A stretch of 63,652 bases of DNA from DYCT01 sp051875715 (lineage in GTDB: Bacteria; Bacteroidota; Bacteroidia; Bacteroidales; Bacteroidaceae): positions 1 to 63,652 of the forward strand of contig JBJEHD010000037.1 of the NCBI GenBank assembly GCA_051875715.1. Direction: 5' to 3'. A model generated the notes under the pieces. That model was not told the origin of the DNA. It did no database searches and saw nothing but the letters and a program-made list of their open reading frames with translations. A program made the position numbers and the translations under genes. Below are positions 34,583 to 42,443 of this stretch, piece after piece (within the stretch, counting starts at the first letter, position 1; every line of letters starts with the position of its first letter).

Positions 34583-35620
34583 ATGGAAAGAAAACGAACG
34601 GAAATCGCCACGTTGGGTGAGTTTGGTTTGATACGTCACCTGACCGAAGGCCTTGAGCCGATGAATGCGTCCACCCGCTATGGTATTGGCGATGATGCGG
34701 CTGTATTGGAGTATCCGGACAAGCAGGTGCTGGTGACGACGGACCTGCTGATGGAGGGTGTTCACTTCGACCTGACTTATGTGCCGTTGAAGCATCTGGG
34801 TTATAAAGCGGCCATGGTTAATTTGTCCGACATTTATGCCATGAATGGTACGCCCCGACAGATGACGGTCTCGATGGCATTGTCCAAGCGATTCAGCGTG
34901 GAGGACATGGAAGCCTTTTATGCTGGTGTACGTTTGGCTTGTGAACGTCATCACGTGGACATCGTAGGAGGGGATACAACTTCGTCGCTGACGGGTTTGG
35001 CCATCTGCATCACATGCATCGGTGAAGCGGAGAAGGACCGTGTCGTCTATCGGAACGGGGCAAAGGAAACCGACTTGATTTGCGTGAGTGGCGATTTGGG
35101 GGCGGCCTACATGGGGCTGCAACTGCTGGAACGTGAGAAGGCTGTATTCAAAGGCGAGGAGGATGTGCAACCTGACTTTGCCGGGAAAGAGTATCTGCTG
35201 GAACGGCAGTTGAAACCGGAGGCAAGAGGCGACATCATACGCCGGCTGGCCGAATTAAACATCCGCCCGACGGCTATGATGGACATTTCGGATGGTTTGT
35301 CGTCGGAATTGATGCATATTTGTACACAGAGCCACGTCGGATGCCGGGTTTACGAGGAACATATCCCGATTGATTATCAGACGGCTGTGATGGCAGAAGA
35401 GTTCAACATGAACCTGACTACTTGCGCCATGAATGGAGGCGAGGACTATGAACTGTTGTTCACGGTACCCATTGCCGATCATGAGAAAGTGTCGAACATG
35501 GAAGGTGTGAAGTTGATAGGACATATCACGAAGCCAGAATTGGGTTGTGCCCTCATCACGCGTGACGGACAAGAGTTTGAACTGAAAGCCCAGGGGTGGA
35601 ATCCGCTGCGTGAATCGTAA
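34583..35620 (+). CDS. thiL: Thiamine-monophosphate kinase
   Basis: 345 residues. GIGDDAAVLEY, TTDLLMEGVHF, AAMVNLSDIYAMNG, GGDTTSS and MDISDGLSSEL are ThiL ATP/Mg motifs. It converts thiamine phosphate to thiamine pyrophosphate. Last gene of the sppA operon; no thiamine riboswitch is seen near it. An intrinsic terminator follows directly. Confidence 0.95.
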   Translation: MERKRTEIATLGEFGLIRHLTEGLEPMNASTRYGIGDDAAVLEYPDKQVLVTTDLLMEGVHFDLTYVPLKHLGYKAAMVNLSDIYAMNGTPRQMTVSMALSKRFSVEDMEAFYAGVRLACERHHVDIVGGDTTSSLTGLAICITCIGEAEKDRVVYRNGAKETDLICVSGDLGAAYMGLQLLEREKAVFKGEEDVQPDFAGKEYLLERQLKPEARGDIIRRLAELNIRPTAMMDISDGLSSELMHICTQSHVGCRVYEEHIPIDYQTAVMAEEFNMNLTTCAMNGGEDYELLFTVPIADHEKVSNMEGVKLIGHITKPELGCALITRDGQEFELKAQGWNPLRES

Positions 35621-35631
35621 TGTGGAAACAG

Positions 35632-35678
35632 AAAAAGTGCAGATGGATGGTGTCACAGCCTGATATCTGCACTTTTTT
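35632..35678 (+). terminator. Intrinsic terminator of the sppA-thiL operon
   Basis: Stem AAAAAGTGCAGAT / ATCTGCACTTTTT (35632-35644 and 35665-35677), ending in a T-run. Confidence 0.88.
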
Positions 35679-35689
35679 ATGAAAAAAGA

Positions 35690-35720
35690 TTTGCGTATTT
35701 GAAAATAATGCCTACCTTTG
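35690..35720 (+). promoter_or_regulatory. Promoter of tRNA-Phe
   Basis: TTTG at 35690-35693 and TACCTTTG at 35713-35720 with a 19-bp spacer, an ideal Bacteroidales promoter 17 bp before the tRNA. Confidence 0.8.
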
Positions 35721-35737
35721 CACCGCAAAAGAAAAAT

Positions 35738-35810
35738 GGTGTCATAGCTCAGTTGGTAGAGCAAAGGACTGAAAATCCTTGTGTCCCCGGTTCGATTCCT
35801 GGTGACACCA
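35738..35810 (+). tRNA. tRNA-Phe (anticodon GAA)
   Basis: 73-nt cloverleaf: acceptor GGTGTCA / TGACACC plus discriminator A, D-loop AGTTGGTAGA, anticodon loop CTGAAAA giving GAA, T-loop GTTCGATTC. CCA is not encoded. Confidence 0.97.
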
Positions 35811-35813
35811 CTT

Positions 35814-35859
35814 ACGAAGAGGTCCCGATTTCTCATGGAAACCGGGACCTCTTCGTTTG
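35814..35859 (+). terminator. Terminator of tRNA-Phe
   Basis: Perfect 14-bp stem ACGAAGAGGTCCCG / CGGGACCTCTTCGT starting 3 bp after the tRNA, followed by a short T-rich stretch. Confidence 0.8.
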
Positions 35860-35875
35860 CCTGCATAGTTTTCTT

Positions 35876-35925
35876 CTACGCAAAGAGGCAGTTGCGCGGT
35901 CTGGTGCAACTGTCTCTTTGTGTAG
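35876..35925 (-). terminator. Terminator of trpS
   Basis: Long stem with a few mismatches, CAAAGAG..CAGTTGC pairing with GCAACTG..CTCTTTG (about 35876-35894 and 35905-35925), just past the trpS stop and back to back with the tRNA terminator. Confidence 0.65.
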
Positions 35926-35934
35926 GTGCAGGTA

Positions 35935-37032
35935 TTATAGATTGTTCTTGAAACGTGCTGCTTGTTCTTCGATTAGGGCTAAATCGTCGAAATAATTGAT
36001 TTTCATGGCGCGACGGACATCGTCCAAAGTGGAGGCGGCTGTTTCGCGTGCTTTGAGGCAACCCTCTTGCAGCATCTTGTAGATGGAAGGAATGTCTTGC
36101 TCGAATTCTTTGCGACGAGTGCGGATGGGTTCCAATTCTTCCTGCAGGATGGCGTTAAGGAATTTTTTGACTTTCATGTCGCCTAAACCACCTCGCTGAT
36201 AGTGAGCCTTCAGTTCATCGAGATTGGGGTAGTCGGGCAGGTAACGTCCGAAGTGCTCCGGACGGCAAAAGGCGTCCAGGTAGGTGAAGACCGTGTTTCC
36301 TTCCAACTTACCTGGGTCTGTCACGCGGAGGTGTCCCGGGTCGGTGTACATGCTCATGACTTTCTTCTTGATTTCGTCGGCTGTGTCGGACAAATAGATG
36401 CAGTTGCCCAGTGATTTACTCATCTTTGCCTTGCCGTCGGTGCCCGGAAGACGGAGGCAAGCGGCGTTGTCGGGCAGGAGGATTTCCGGTTCCACTAATG
36501 TCTCACCATAAATGTAGTTGAAACGGCGGACAATTTCGTTGGTTTGCTCAATCATCGGTTTCTGATCCTCGCCGGCAGGGACGGTCGTCGCGCGGAAAGC
36601 TGTGATGTCGGCAGCCTGGCTGATGGGGTAAGTGAAGAAGCCGACAGGTATGCTGGTCTCGAAATTGCGCATCTGAATCTCGGTCTTTACGGTCGGGTTC
36701 CGTTGCAGGCGCGACACGGTGACGAGATCCATGTAATAGAAGGTGAGTTCGCATAGTTCGGGGATTTGTGATTGGATGAAGAGCGTGGACTTGGCGGGAT
36801 CGAGTCCGCAGGCCAGATAGTCGAGCGCTACTTCGATAACATTTTGCCGAACCTTTTCCGGATTGTCGATGTTGTCGGTCAGGGCCTGGGCGTCGGCTAT
36901 GAAGATGAACACCTTGTCGTAGAGGCCGGAGTTCTGCAATTCAACCCGACGTCTGAGTGAGCCTACATAGTGCCCGATGTGCAGGCGGCCAGTGGGACGG
37001 TCGCCGGTCAATATGATTTTTTCTCTTTCCAT
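35935..37032 (-). CDS. trpS: Tryptophanyl-tRNA synthetase
   Basis: 365 residues from the Met at 37032. Class I motifs: TGDRPTGRLHIGHYVGS (HIGH) and KAKMSKSLGN (KMSKS). The upstream in-frame extension to 37191 has no family similarity and crosses the putative promoter, so it is excluded. Length is normal. Single gene with its own terminator. Confidence 0.96.
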   Translation of the reverse strand: MEREKIILTGDRPTGRLHIGHYVGSLRRRVELQNSGLYDKVFIFIADAQALTDNIDNPEKVRQNVIEVALDYLACGLDPAKSTLFIQSQIPELCELTFYYMDLVTVSRLQRNPTVKTEIQMRNFETSIPVGFFTYPISQAADITAFRATTVPAGEDQKPMIEQTNEIVRRFNYIYGETLVEPEILLPDNAACLRLPGTDGKAKMSKSLGNCIYLSDTADEIKKKVMSMYTDPGHLRVTDPGKLEGNTVFTYLDAFCRPEHFGRYLPDYPNLDELKAHYQRGGLGDMKVKKFLNAILQEELEPIRTRRKEFEQDIPSIYKMLQEGCLKARETAASTLDDVRRAMKINYFDDLALIEEQAARFKNNL

Positions 37033-37075
37033 TTTTTTGTGTGATAGATGTATGTTCTTGTGAGGTTTTAAACTG

Positions 37076-37083
37076 CAAACATA
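37076..37083 (-). promoter_or_regulatory. -7 element of trpS
   Basis: The complement reads TATGTTTG (TAnnTTTG), 43 bp upstream of the start. A weak -33 (complement TCTG at 37101-37104) lies 17 bp away. Confidence 0.45.
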
Positions 37084-37231
37084 AAAGTTTCGAGCGGAAT
37101 CAGATGTGTGAATACATTTTTTAACTATCTGTTTTGTCTCTTTGGGGAATAGCGGGGAGGATTGAAAGATTTTGTGGATGGCAAGCACCAAAGTTTGATT
37201 GAAATAAACAGACTTTGTGAAAGAAAACCCT

Positions 37232-37239
37232 TACCTTTG
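37232..37239 (+). promoter_or_regulatory. -7 element of the lipoprotein gene before carB
   Basis: TACCTTTG, perfect match, 27 bp before the ATG at 37267. No TTTG at the ideal distance (one lies at 14 bp). It shows that in-frame starts upstream of 37267 are not used. Confidence 0.55.
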
Positions 37240-37266
37240 GATGCTGAAATTGTAAATTGTGCAAAG

Positions 37267-38043
37267 ATGAATCAGAAAGCAAACAAATGGGGTGGACTGT
37301 TGAGTGGATTGCTGCTGTCTGCCATGCTCCTGGGCGCGTGCTCCGATGATGAAGTGGCATTGCCTTCACGGGTGATAAAGCAAATAGATATATGGGAAAC
37401 GGGTAGTGTACAGTCCAATCTGCTTTCGACGTTGAAACTGGTGTATGACCAGCGTGGAATGTTGAAACAGATAAGTGGCGACAAAGCCTCGGGCGAGCCG
37501 TTGATGGATGTCAATTACACCTATCCGGATGATTGTTCTTTCCTTTTTACGTATGCAGCAGACGGTGGCTCGCTGGGCCGTATCTCGGGTACGTTGGAGA
37601 ATGGAAGGGCGTATGCCTGCAAGTTTACAGATGCCGCCTCGCAAACGACTTATTCTTATAGCAAAGATGGATTTATGACCCGGAGCGACGATGGAATGCA
37701 GGTCATGGAATTCGTGTGGAAAGACGGCAATCTTGCTTCAGTCAAGTCGACATCGCGCGTATACAACATGGAACTGCGCAGTACGACGTTGGCAAATAAT
37801 TATAGTGTCGACCTCACCGTCCTTCCTCATTTATTGGAGGATGCCGCTTACCGACGTGCGATGAATACCTATTGCTGGCTGGCTGGCGTGCTGGGAAAAA
37901 AGAGTAATGCTCTGGTTGAAGACGACACGTATAGGTATACCTATCATTTCGACGAAAAAGGACGTTTGAACGAAATAGAACTGGCGCATTTGCTCAGTTC
38001 GACCGATCGTGCGTATAGTTTTCGGTTCACGTATGAAGAGTAG
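37267..38043 (+). CDS. Lipoprotein of unknown function (DUF4595-like)
   Basis: 258 residues. The signal ends in LGAC (Cys25), then SDDE, an Asp/Glu-rich start common in surface lipoproteins of Bacteroidetes. The mature part is a series of beta-hairpin repeats (LVYDQRG, TYSYSKDG, YTYHFDEKGRLNEIE, FRFTYEE) like those of DUF4595-type proteins; the assignment is by eye. It precedes carB by 40 bp with no terminator, so some carB transcription may pass through it. Confidence 0.65.
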   Translation: MNQKANKWGGLLSGLLLSAMLLGACSDDEVALPSRVIKQIDIWETGSVQSNLLSTLKLVYDQRGMLKQISGDKASGEPLMDVNYTYPDDCSFLFTYAADGGSLGRISGTLENGRAYACKFTDAASQTTYSYSKDGFMTRSDDGMQVMEFVWKDGNLASVKSTSRVYNMELRSTTLANNYSVDLTVLPHLLEDAAYRRAMNTYCWLAGVLGKKSNALVEDDTYRYTYHFDEKGRLNEIELAHLLSSTDRAYSFRFTYEE

Positions 38044-38083
38044 ATAGAAATCAATCAATAATCAACCAACAAGATAGACCATT

Positions 38084-41000
38084 ATGATGGAAAAGAAATT
38101 GAAAAAGGTGCTGGTGCTTGGCTCCGGTGCGTTGAAAATTGGTCAGGCCGGCGAGTTCGACTATTCGGGTTCGCAGGCACTTAAGGCTTTGCGTGAGGAA
38201 GGCATCAGCTCGGTGCTGGTCAATCCGAACATTGCCACGATTCAAACATCGGAAGGCATTGCTGATCGTGTTTATTTTCTGCCTGTAACACCTTATTTCG
38301 TAGAAGAAATTATTAAAAAAGAACGTCCCGACGGCATTTTGCTGGCTTTTGGTGGACAGACGGCTCTCAACTGTGGTACAGAACTTTATACGAACGGCGT
38401 GTTGGAACGGTATGGCGTGACGGTGTTGGGTACATCGGTCGAAGCCATCATGTACACGGAAGACCGCGACTTGTTTGTGAAGAAACTGGATGAGGCTGAT
38501 TTGAAATCGCCGGTGAGCCAGGCCGTAGAAACGATGGAGGATGCTTTGGCTGCTGCACGTCGCATAGGCTATCCCGTTATGGTGCGCTCGGCATACGCCT
38601 TGGGTGGCCTGGGCAGTGGTATCTGTCCGGACGAGGAAAGTTTCATCAAATTGGCCGAAAGTTCATTCACCTTTTCCAAACAGATTTTGGTGGAAGAATC
38701 GCTCAAAGGATGGAAGGAAATTGAGTTCGAGGTGATTCGTGATGCAAACGATCATTGCTTCACTGTGGCCAGCATGGAAAATTTCGACCCGTTGGGCATA
38801 CATACGGGTGAATCGATTGTGGTGGCTCCGACCTGTTCGCTTGATGAAGGCGAATTGAAAATGTTGCAGGAGCTGTCTGTCAAGTGCATCCGTCATCTGG
38901 GCATCGTAGGCGAATGCAACATCCAATATGCATTCAATTCTGAAACGGATGATTATCGTATTATCGAGGTAAATGCCCGCTTGAGCCGCTCGTCGGCTTT
39001 GGCCTCCAAAGCTACCGGATATCCGTTGGCATTCGTGGCAGCCAAAGTGGCTTTGGGCTATACTCTGGATCAGATTGGCGAAATGGGAACTCCCAATTCC
39101 GCTTATGTGGCACCCAACTTGGATTATTTGATATGTAAGATTCCTCGTTGGGACTTGACGAAGTTCGCAGGCGTTTCGCGTCAGATTGGTTCGAGCATGA
39201 AATCAGTGGGCGAGATTATGTCCATCGGCCGTTCGTTTGAGGAAATCATCCAAAAGGGTTTACGTATGATAGGCCAGGGAATGCATGGGTTCGTAGGCAA
39301 CGAAGGGACTCGTTTTGACAACCTGGATGAGGAACTGGCTAATCCGACGGATTTGCGTATTTTTGCCATAGCGCAGGCGTTGGAAGAAGGGTACACCGTA
39401 GAACGTATTCATGAACTGACGAAAATCGACCCGTGGTTCCTGGGAAAGTTGAAAAATATCACCGATTACAAGACTCGTCTGTCGGCCTATACGTCCTTGG
39501 AGGAAATTCCGGCAGATGTGCTTCGTGAGGCCAAGGTGTTGGGCTTCTCCGATTTCCAGATTGCCAGATTTGTGTTGCACCCGCAAGGTAATATGGAAAA
39601 AGAGAACCTGCAAGTGCGCAACCGCAGAAAAGAACTGGGTATTCTGCCGGCTGTGAAGCGCATCAACACGGTGGCTTCGGAGCATCCGGAACTGACCAAT
39701 TACCTCTACATGACGTATGCGGTGGAAGGCTATGACGTCAATTATTATAAGAATGAGAAATCAGTTGTTGTGCTGGGTTCGGGGGCTTATCGCATCGGAA
39801 GTTCGGTGGAGTTCGACTGGTGCTCGGTCAATGCCGTACAGACGGCACGCAAGTTGGGCTACAAGTCCATCATGATTAACTACAACCCCGAGACGGTATC
39901 AACCGACTATGACATGTGCGACCGTTTGTATTTCGACGAACTTTCGTTCGAACGTGTGCTGGATGTAATCGACTTGGAACAACCTCGTGGTGTCATCGTT
40001 TCGGTGGGTGGGCAGATTCCGAACAATCTGGCCATGAAATTGCACCGCCAGTCTGTGCCTATCCTGGGTACGTCGCCGATTTCCATTGACCGGGCGGAGA
40101 ATCGCAATAAGTTCTCGGCCATGTTGGACCAACTGGGCATCGATCAGCCAGCTTGGCAGGAACTGACCAGCCTGGAAGATGTGAAAGGCTTTGTGGAGAA
40201 GGTAGGCTACCCGGTATTGGTGCGTCCTTCGTATGTGCTTTCGGGTGCAGCCATGAATGTATGCTACAACGACGACGAACTGAAGGAGTTTTTGCAAATG
40301 GCCAAAGAGGTGTCGAAAGAATATCCGGTGGTAGTTTCGCAGTTTATGCAAAACACGAAGGAAATCGAATTTGATGCCGTAGCTCAGAATGGAGAGGTGG
40401 TGGAATATGCTATCTCCGAACATGTGGAGTTTGCGGGCGTTCACTCGGGAGATGCCACACTTGTGTTCCCGGCACAGAAAATTTATTTCGAAACAGCGCG
40501 CCGCATCAAGCGTATCAGCCGTCAGATAGCCAAAGAACTGAATATCTCCGGCCCGTTCAATATTCAGTATTTGGCGAAGAATAACGACGTGAAAGTGATT
40601 GAGTGCAACCTGCGTGCATCGCGTAGTTTCCCGTTTGTGTCGAAAGTACTGAAGCGCAATTTTATCGAGACGGCTACCCGGATCATGTTGGATGCTCCTT
40701 ATAGTAAGCCGGACAAGTCGGCTTTCGACATTGACTGGATTGGTGTGAAAGCGTCGCAATTCTCCTTCTCTCGTTTGCACAAGGCTGACCCCGTGCTTGG
40801 AGTAGATATGTCCTCGACCGGCGAAGTGGGATGCATGGGCGATGATTTCTCTGAGGCCCTGTTGAATGCGCTGATTGCTACGGGTTTCAAAATTCCAAGC
40901 AAGGAGAAGGGTGTCATGGTGTCGTCAGGCGCCATGAAATCGAAGGTGGATTTGCTGGAGGCCACTAAGGAACTGGATGCGCAAGGTTACAAGATTTATG

Positions 41001-41311
41001 CGACGGCCGGCACGGCACAATTCCTCATCGATAATGGTGTGAAGGCGGAGCCTGTTTATTGGCCTGATGAAAACGATCAGCATGAAAACAACGTGATGAA
41101 GATGATTGCGGATCATCGGTTCGACTTGATTATCAATATTCCGAAGAATCATACAAAGCGAGAACTGACAAATGGGTATCGTATCCGCCGTGGCGCCATC
41201 GACCATAATATTCCGTTGATTACAAATGCGCGTCTGGCAAGCGCGTTTATCCATGCGTTCTGTGAGATGCGGATGGAAGACATCTGCATTAAGAGCTGGC
41301 AAGAGTATTAA
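38084..41311 (+). CDS. carB: Carbamoyl-phosphate synthase large subunit
   Basis: 1075 residues (a second Met is codon 2). Two homologous ATP-grasp halves: GSGALKIGQAGEFDYSG at the N-terminus and the matching GSGAYRIGSSVEFDWC around residue 565. Each has its own ATP-grasp core (VMVRSAYALGGLGSG; VLVRPSYVLSGAAMN). The C-terminal MGS-like allosteric domain (from about 940) is present. It makes carbamoyl phosphate for pyrimidines and arginine. No carA is adjacent here. yaaA follows after 14 bp. Confidence 0.98.
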   Translation: MMEKKLKKVLVLGSGALKIGQAGEFDYSGSQALKALREEGISSVLVNPNIATIQTSEGIADRVYFLPVTPYFVEEIIKKERPDGILLAFGGQTALNCGTELYTNGVLERYGVTVLGTSVEAIMYTEDRDLFVKKLDEADLKSPVSQAVETMEDALAAARRIGYPVMVRSAYALGGLGSGICPDEESFIKLAESSFTFSKQILVEESLKGWKEIEFEVIRDANDHCFTVASMENFDPLGIHTGESIVVAPTCSLDEGELKMLQELSVKCIRHLGIVGECNIQYAFNSETDDYRIIEVNARLSRSSALASKATGYPLAFVAAKVALGYTLDQIGEMGTPNSAYVAPNLDYLICKIPRWDLTKFAGVSRQIGSSMKSVGEIMSIGRSFEEIIQKGLRMIGQGMHGFVGNEGTRFDNLDEELANPTDLRIFAIAQALEEGYTVERIHELTKIDPWFLGKLKNITDYKTRLSAYTSLEEIPADVLREAKVLGFSDFQIARFVLHPQGNMEKENLQVRNRRKELGILPAVKRINTVASEHPELTNYLYMTYAVEGYDVNYYKNEKSVVVLGSGAYRIGSSVEFDWCSVNAVQTARKLGYKSIMINYNPETVSTDYDMCDRLYFDELSFERVLDVIDLEQPRGVIVSVGGQIPNNLAMKLHRQSVPILGTSPISIDRAENRNKFSAMLDQLGIDQPAWQELTSLEDVKGFVEKVGYPVLVRPSYVLSGAAMNVCYNDDELKEFLQMAKEVSKEYPVVVSQFMQNTKEIEFDAVAQNGEVVEYAISEHVEFAGVHSGDATLVFPAQKIYFETARRIKRISRQIAKELNISGPFNIQYLAKNNDVKVIECNLRASRSFPFVSKVLKRNFIETATRIMLDAPYSKPDKSAFDIDWIGVKASQFSFSRLHKADPVLGVDMSSTGEVGCMGDDFSEALLNALIATGFKIPSKEKGVMVSSGAMKSKVDLLEATKELDAQGYKIYATAGTAQFLIDNGVKAEPVYWPDENDQHENNVMKMIADHRFDLIINIPKNHTKRELTNGYRIRRGAIDHNIPLITNARLASAFIHAFCEMRMEDICIKSWQEY

Positions 41312-41325
41312 TCGGGCGGACAGCC

Positions 41326-42093
41326 ATGTTGATACTTTTGTCTTGTGCGAAAACAATGGTGCCTGTGTCAAAAACGCAGGCACCATTGCTCACCAAACCT
41401 TGTTTCGAGGACAAGGCGCATGACTTGGCCATGCGTATGGCCGGTTGTTCGGTAGAAGAATTGGAACGCCTGTTGCATGTCAACGCGAAAATTGCCGTCG
41501 AGAATTTCCATCGGTATCAGTCATTTTTCTCTTTGGACAATAGACCGTTGCAGGCGTTGCTGGCCTATACGGGTATCGTCTTCAAAAGATTGAATCCGAA
41601 GGACTTTTCAGAGGATGATTTCCGATATGCGCAGGACCATCTTCGCATCACTTCATTTTGTTATGGCCTGCTTCGCCCGCTTGACGGCATACGTTGTTAT
41701 AGGTTGGAAGGAGATGTGCGACTGCCGGAATGGGGTGGGCAATCGGTGTTCGACTATTGGAAAGATGTGTTGACTGATGCGCTTATCCATTCTGTATTGC
41801 AGCAAGGTGGGATGCTTGTTAATCTGGCAAGCGAGGAAATGAAATCGTTGTTTCATTGGTCGCAGGTGGAGGAACGTGTGCAAGTGGTGACGCCTACTTT
41901 TCAGGTGGAGAAGAACGGGAAGTTGAAGACAATTGTGGTCTATACCAAGATAGCCAGGGGCGAGATGACACGCTATCTTCTGAAAAACCGCATAGAGCAG
42001 GTGGGAGATTTGTGCCGTTTCGCTTTCGATGGTTTTGCGTATCGTCCAGACCTGAGTGATGACCGTACGTGTGCTTTTGTCATGGCCGAGTAG
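41326..42093 (+). CDS. yaaA: Peroxide stress protein YaaA (DUF328)
   Basis: 255 residues: MLILLSCAKTM at the start, YTGIVFKRLNP, FCYGLLRPLDGIRCYRLEGDVRL, FDYWKDVL and LVNLASEEM are YaaA landmarks. In E. coli YaaA limits free iron under peroxide stress and binds DNA. It is probably co-transcribed with carB. Confidence 0.9.
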   Translation: MLILLSCAKTMVPVSKTQAPLLTKPCFEDKAHDLAMRMAGCSVEELERLLHVNAKIAVENFHRYQSFFSLDNRPLQALLAYTGIVFKRLNPKDFSEDDFRYAQDHLRITSFCYGLLRPLDGIRCYRLEGDVRLPEWGGQSVFDYWKDVLTDALIHSVLQQGGMLVNLASEEMKSLFHWSQVEERVQVVTPTFQVEKNGKLKTIVVYTKIARGEMTRYLLKNRIEQVGDLCRFAFDGFAYRPDLSDDRTCAFVMAE

Positions 42094-42180
42094 GGCGATA
42101 AGAATCGTGCTTCAAAATGTTGTTTGTCAGCAGATTGCTGAAGATGGCATAAAATAATTGCAAAAATAATTTGCGGAATG

Positions 42181-42211
42181 CTTGCGAGTTCCAAAATAAT
42201 GCGTACCTTTG
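42181..42211 (+). promoter_or_regulatory. Promoter of tRNA-Val copy 1
   Basis: TACCTTTG at 42204-42211 with a weak CTTG at 42181-42184 (19-bp spacer). The same arrangement occurs in the second copy (47063-47070). Confidence 0.65.
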
Positions 42212-42236
42212 CATCGCTTTTGAAACGAAAGAGCAA

Positions 42237-42311
42237 GGGCGTTTAGCTCAGCTGGTTCAGAGCATCTGCCTTACAAGCAGAGGGTCGGGGGTTCGAATCC
42301 CTCAACGCCCA
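42237..42311 (+). tRNA. tRNA-Val (anticodon TAC), copy 1
   Basis: 75-nt cloverleaf: acceptor GGGCGTT / AACGCCC plus A, anticodon loop CTTACAA giving TAC, T-loop GTTCGAATC. CCA is not encoded. Identical to the copy at 47096. Confidence 0.97.
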
Positions 42312-42316
42312 CAAGG

Positions 42317-42349
42317 ACGAGTGGCCAATATGGTTGCTCGTCTTTTTTT
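42317..42349 (+). terminator. Terminator of tRNA-Val copy 1
   Basis: ACGAGTGGCC / GGTTGCTCGT stem (with wobble pairs) followed by CTTTTTTT. Confidence 0.85.
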
Positions 42350-42383
42350 GTGTCGAGATTAAGATGATGTGCGTACCACTCTG

Positions 42384-42439
42384 AAGCACCCTGGCGGCTG
42401 TGTCGAAACTTGAGATTTTGACACAGCCGTCAGGTGCTT
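42384..42439 (-). terminator. Terminator of the GH92 gene
   Basis: Long hairpin AAGCACC..CGGCTGTGTC pairing with GACACAGCCG..GGTGCTT, with small interior mismatches, just past the GH92 stop. Confidence 0.75.
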
Positions 42440-42443
42440 GTTG

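Larger units (their letters stand above)
42162..42347. repeat. 186-bp direct repeat, copy 1 (tRNA-Val locus)
   Basis: Matches 47021-47206 at 182 of 186 positions. The four differences are all transitions and all lie outside the tRNA. It spans promoter, tRNA and terminator as one unit. Confidence 0.95.

Noticed and set aside
34565..35620. TPP riboswitch near thiL
   Set aside because: Only 18 bp separates punA and thiL, with no room for the conserved structure.
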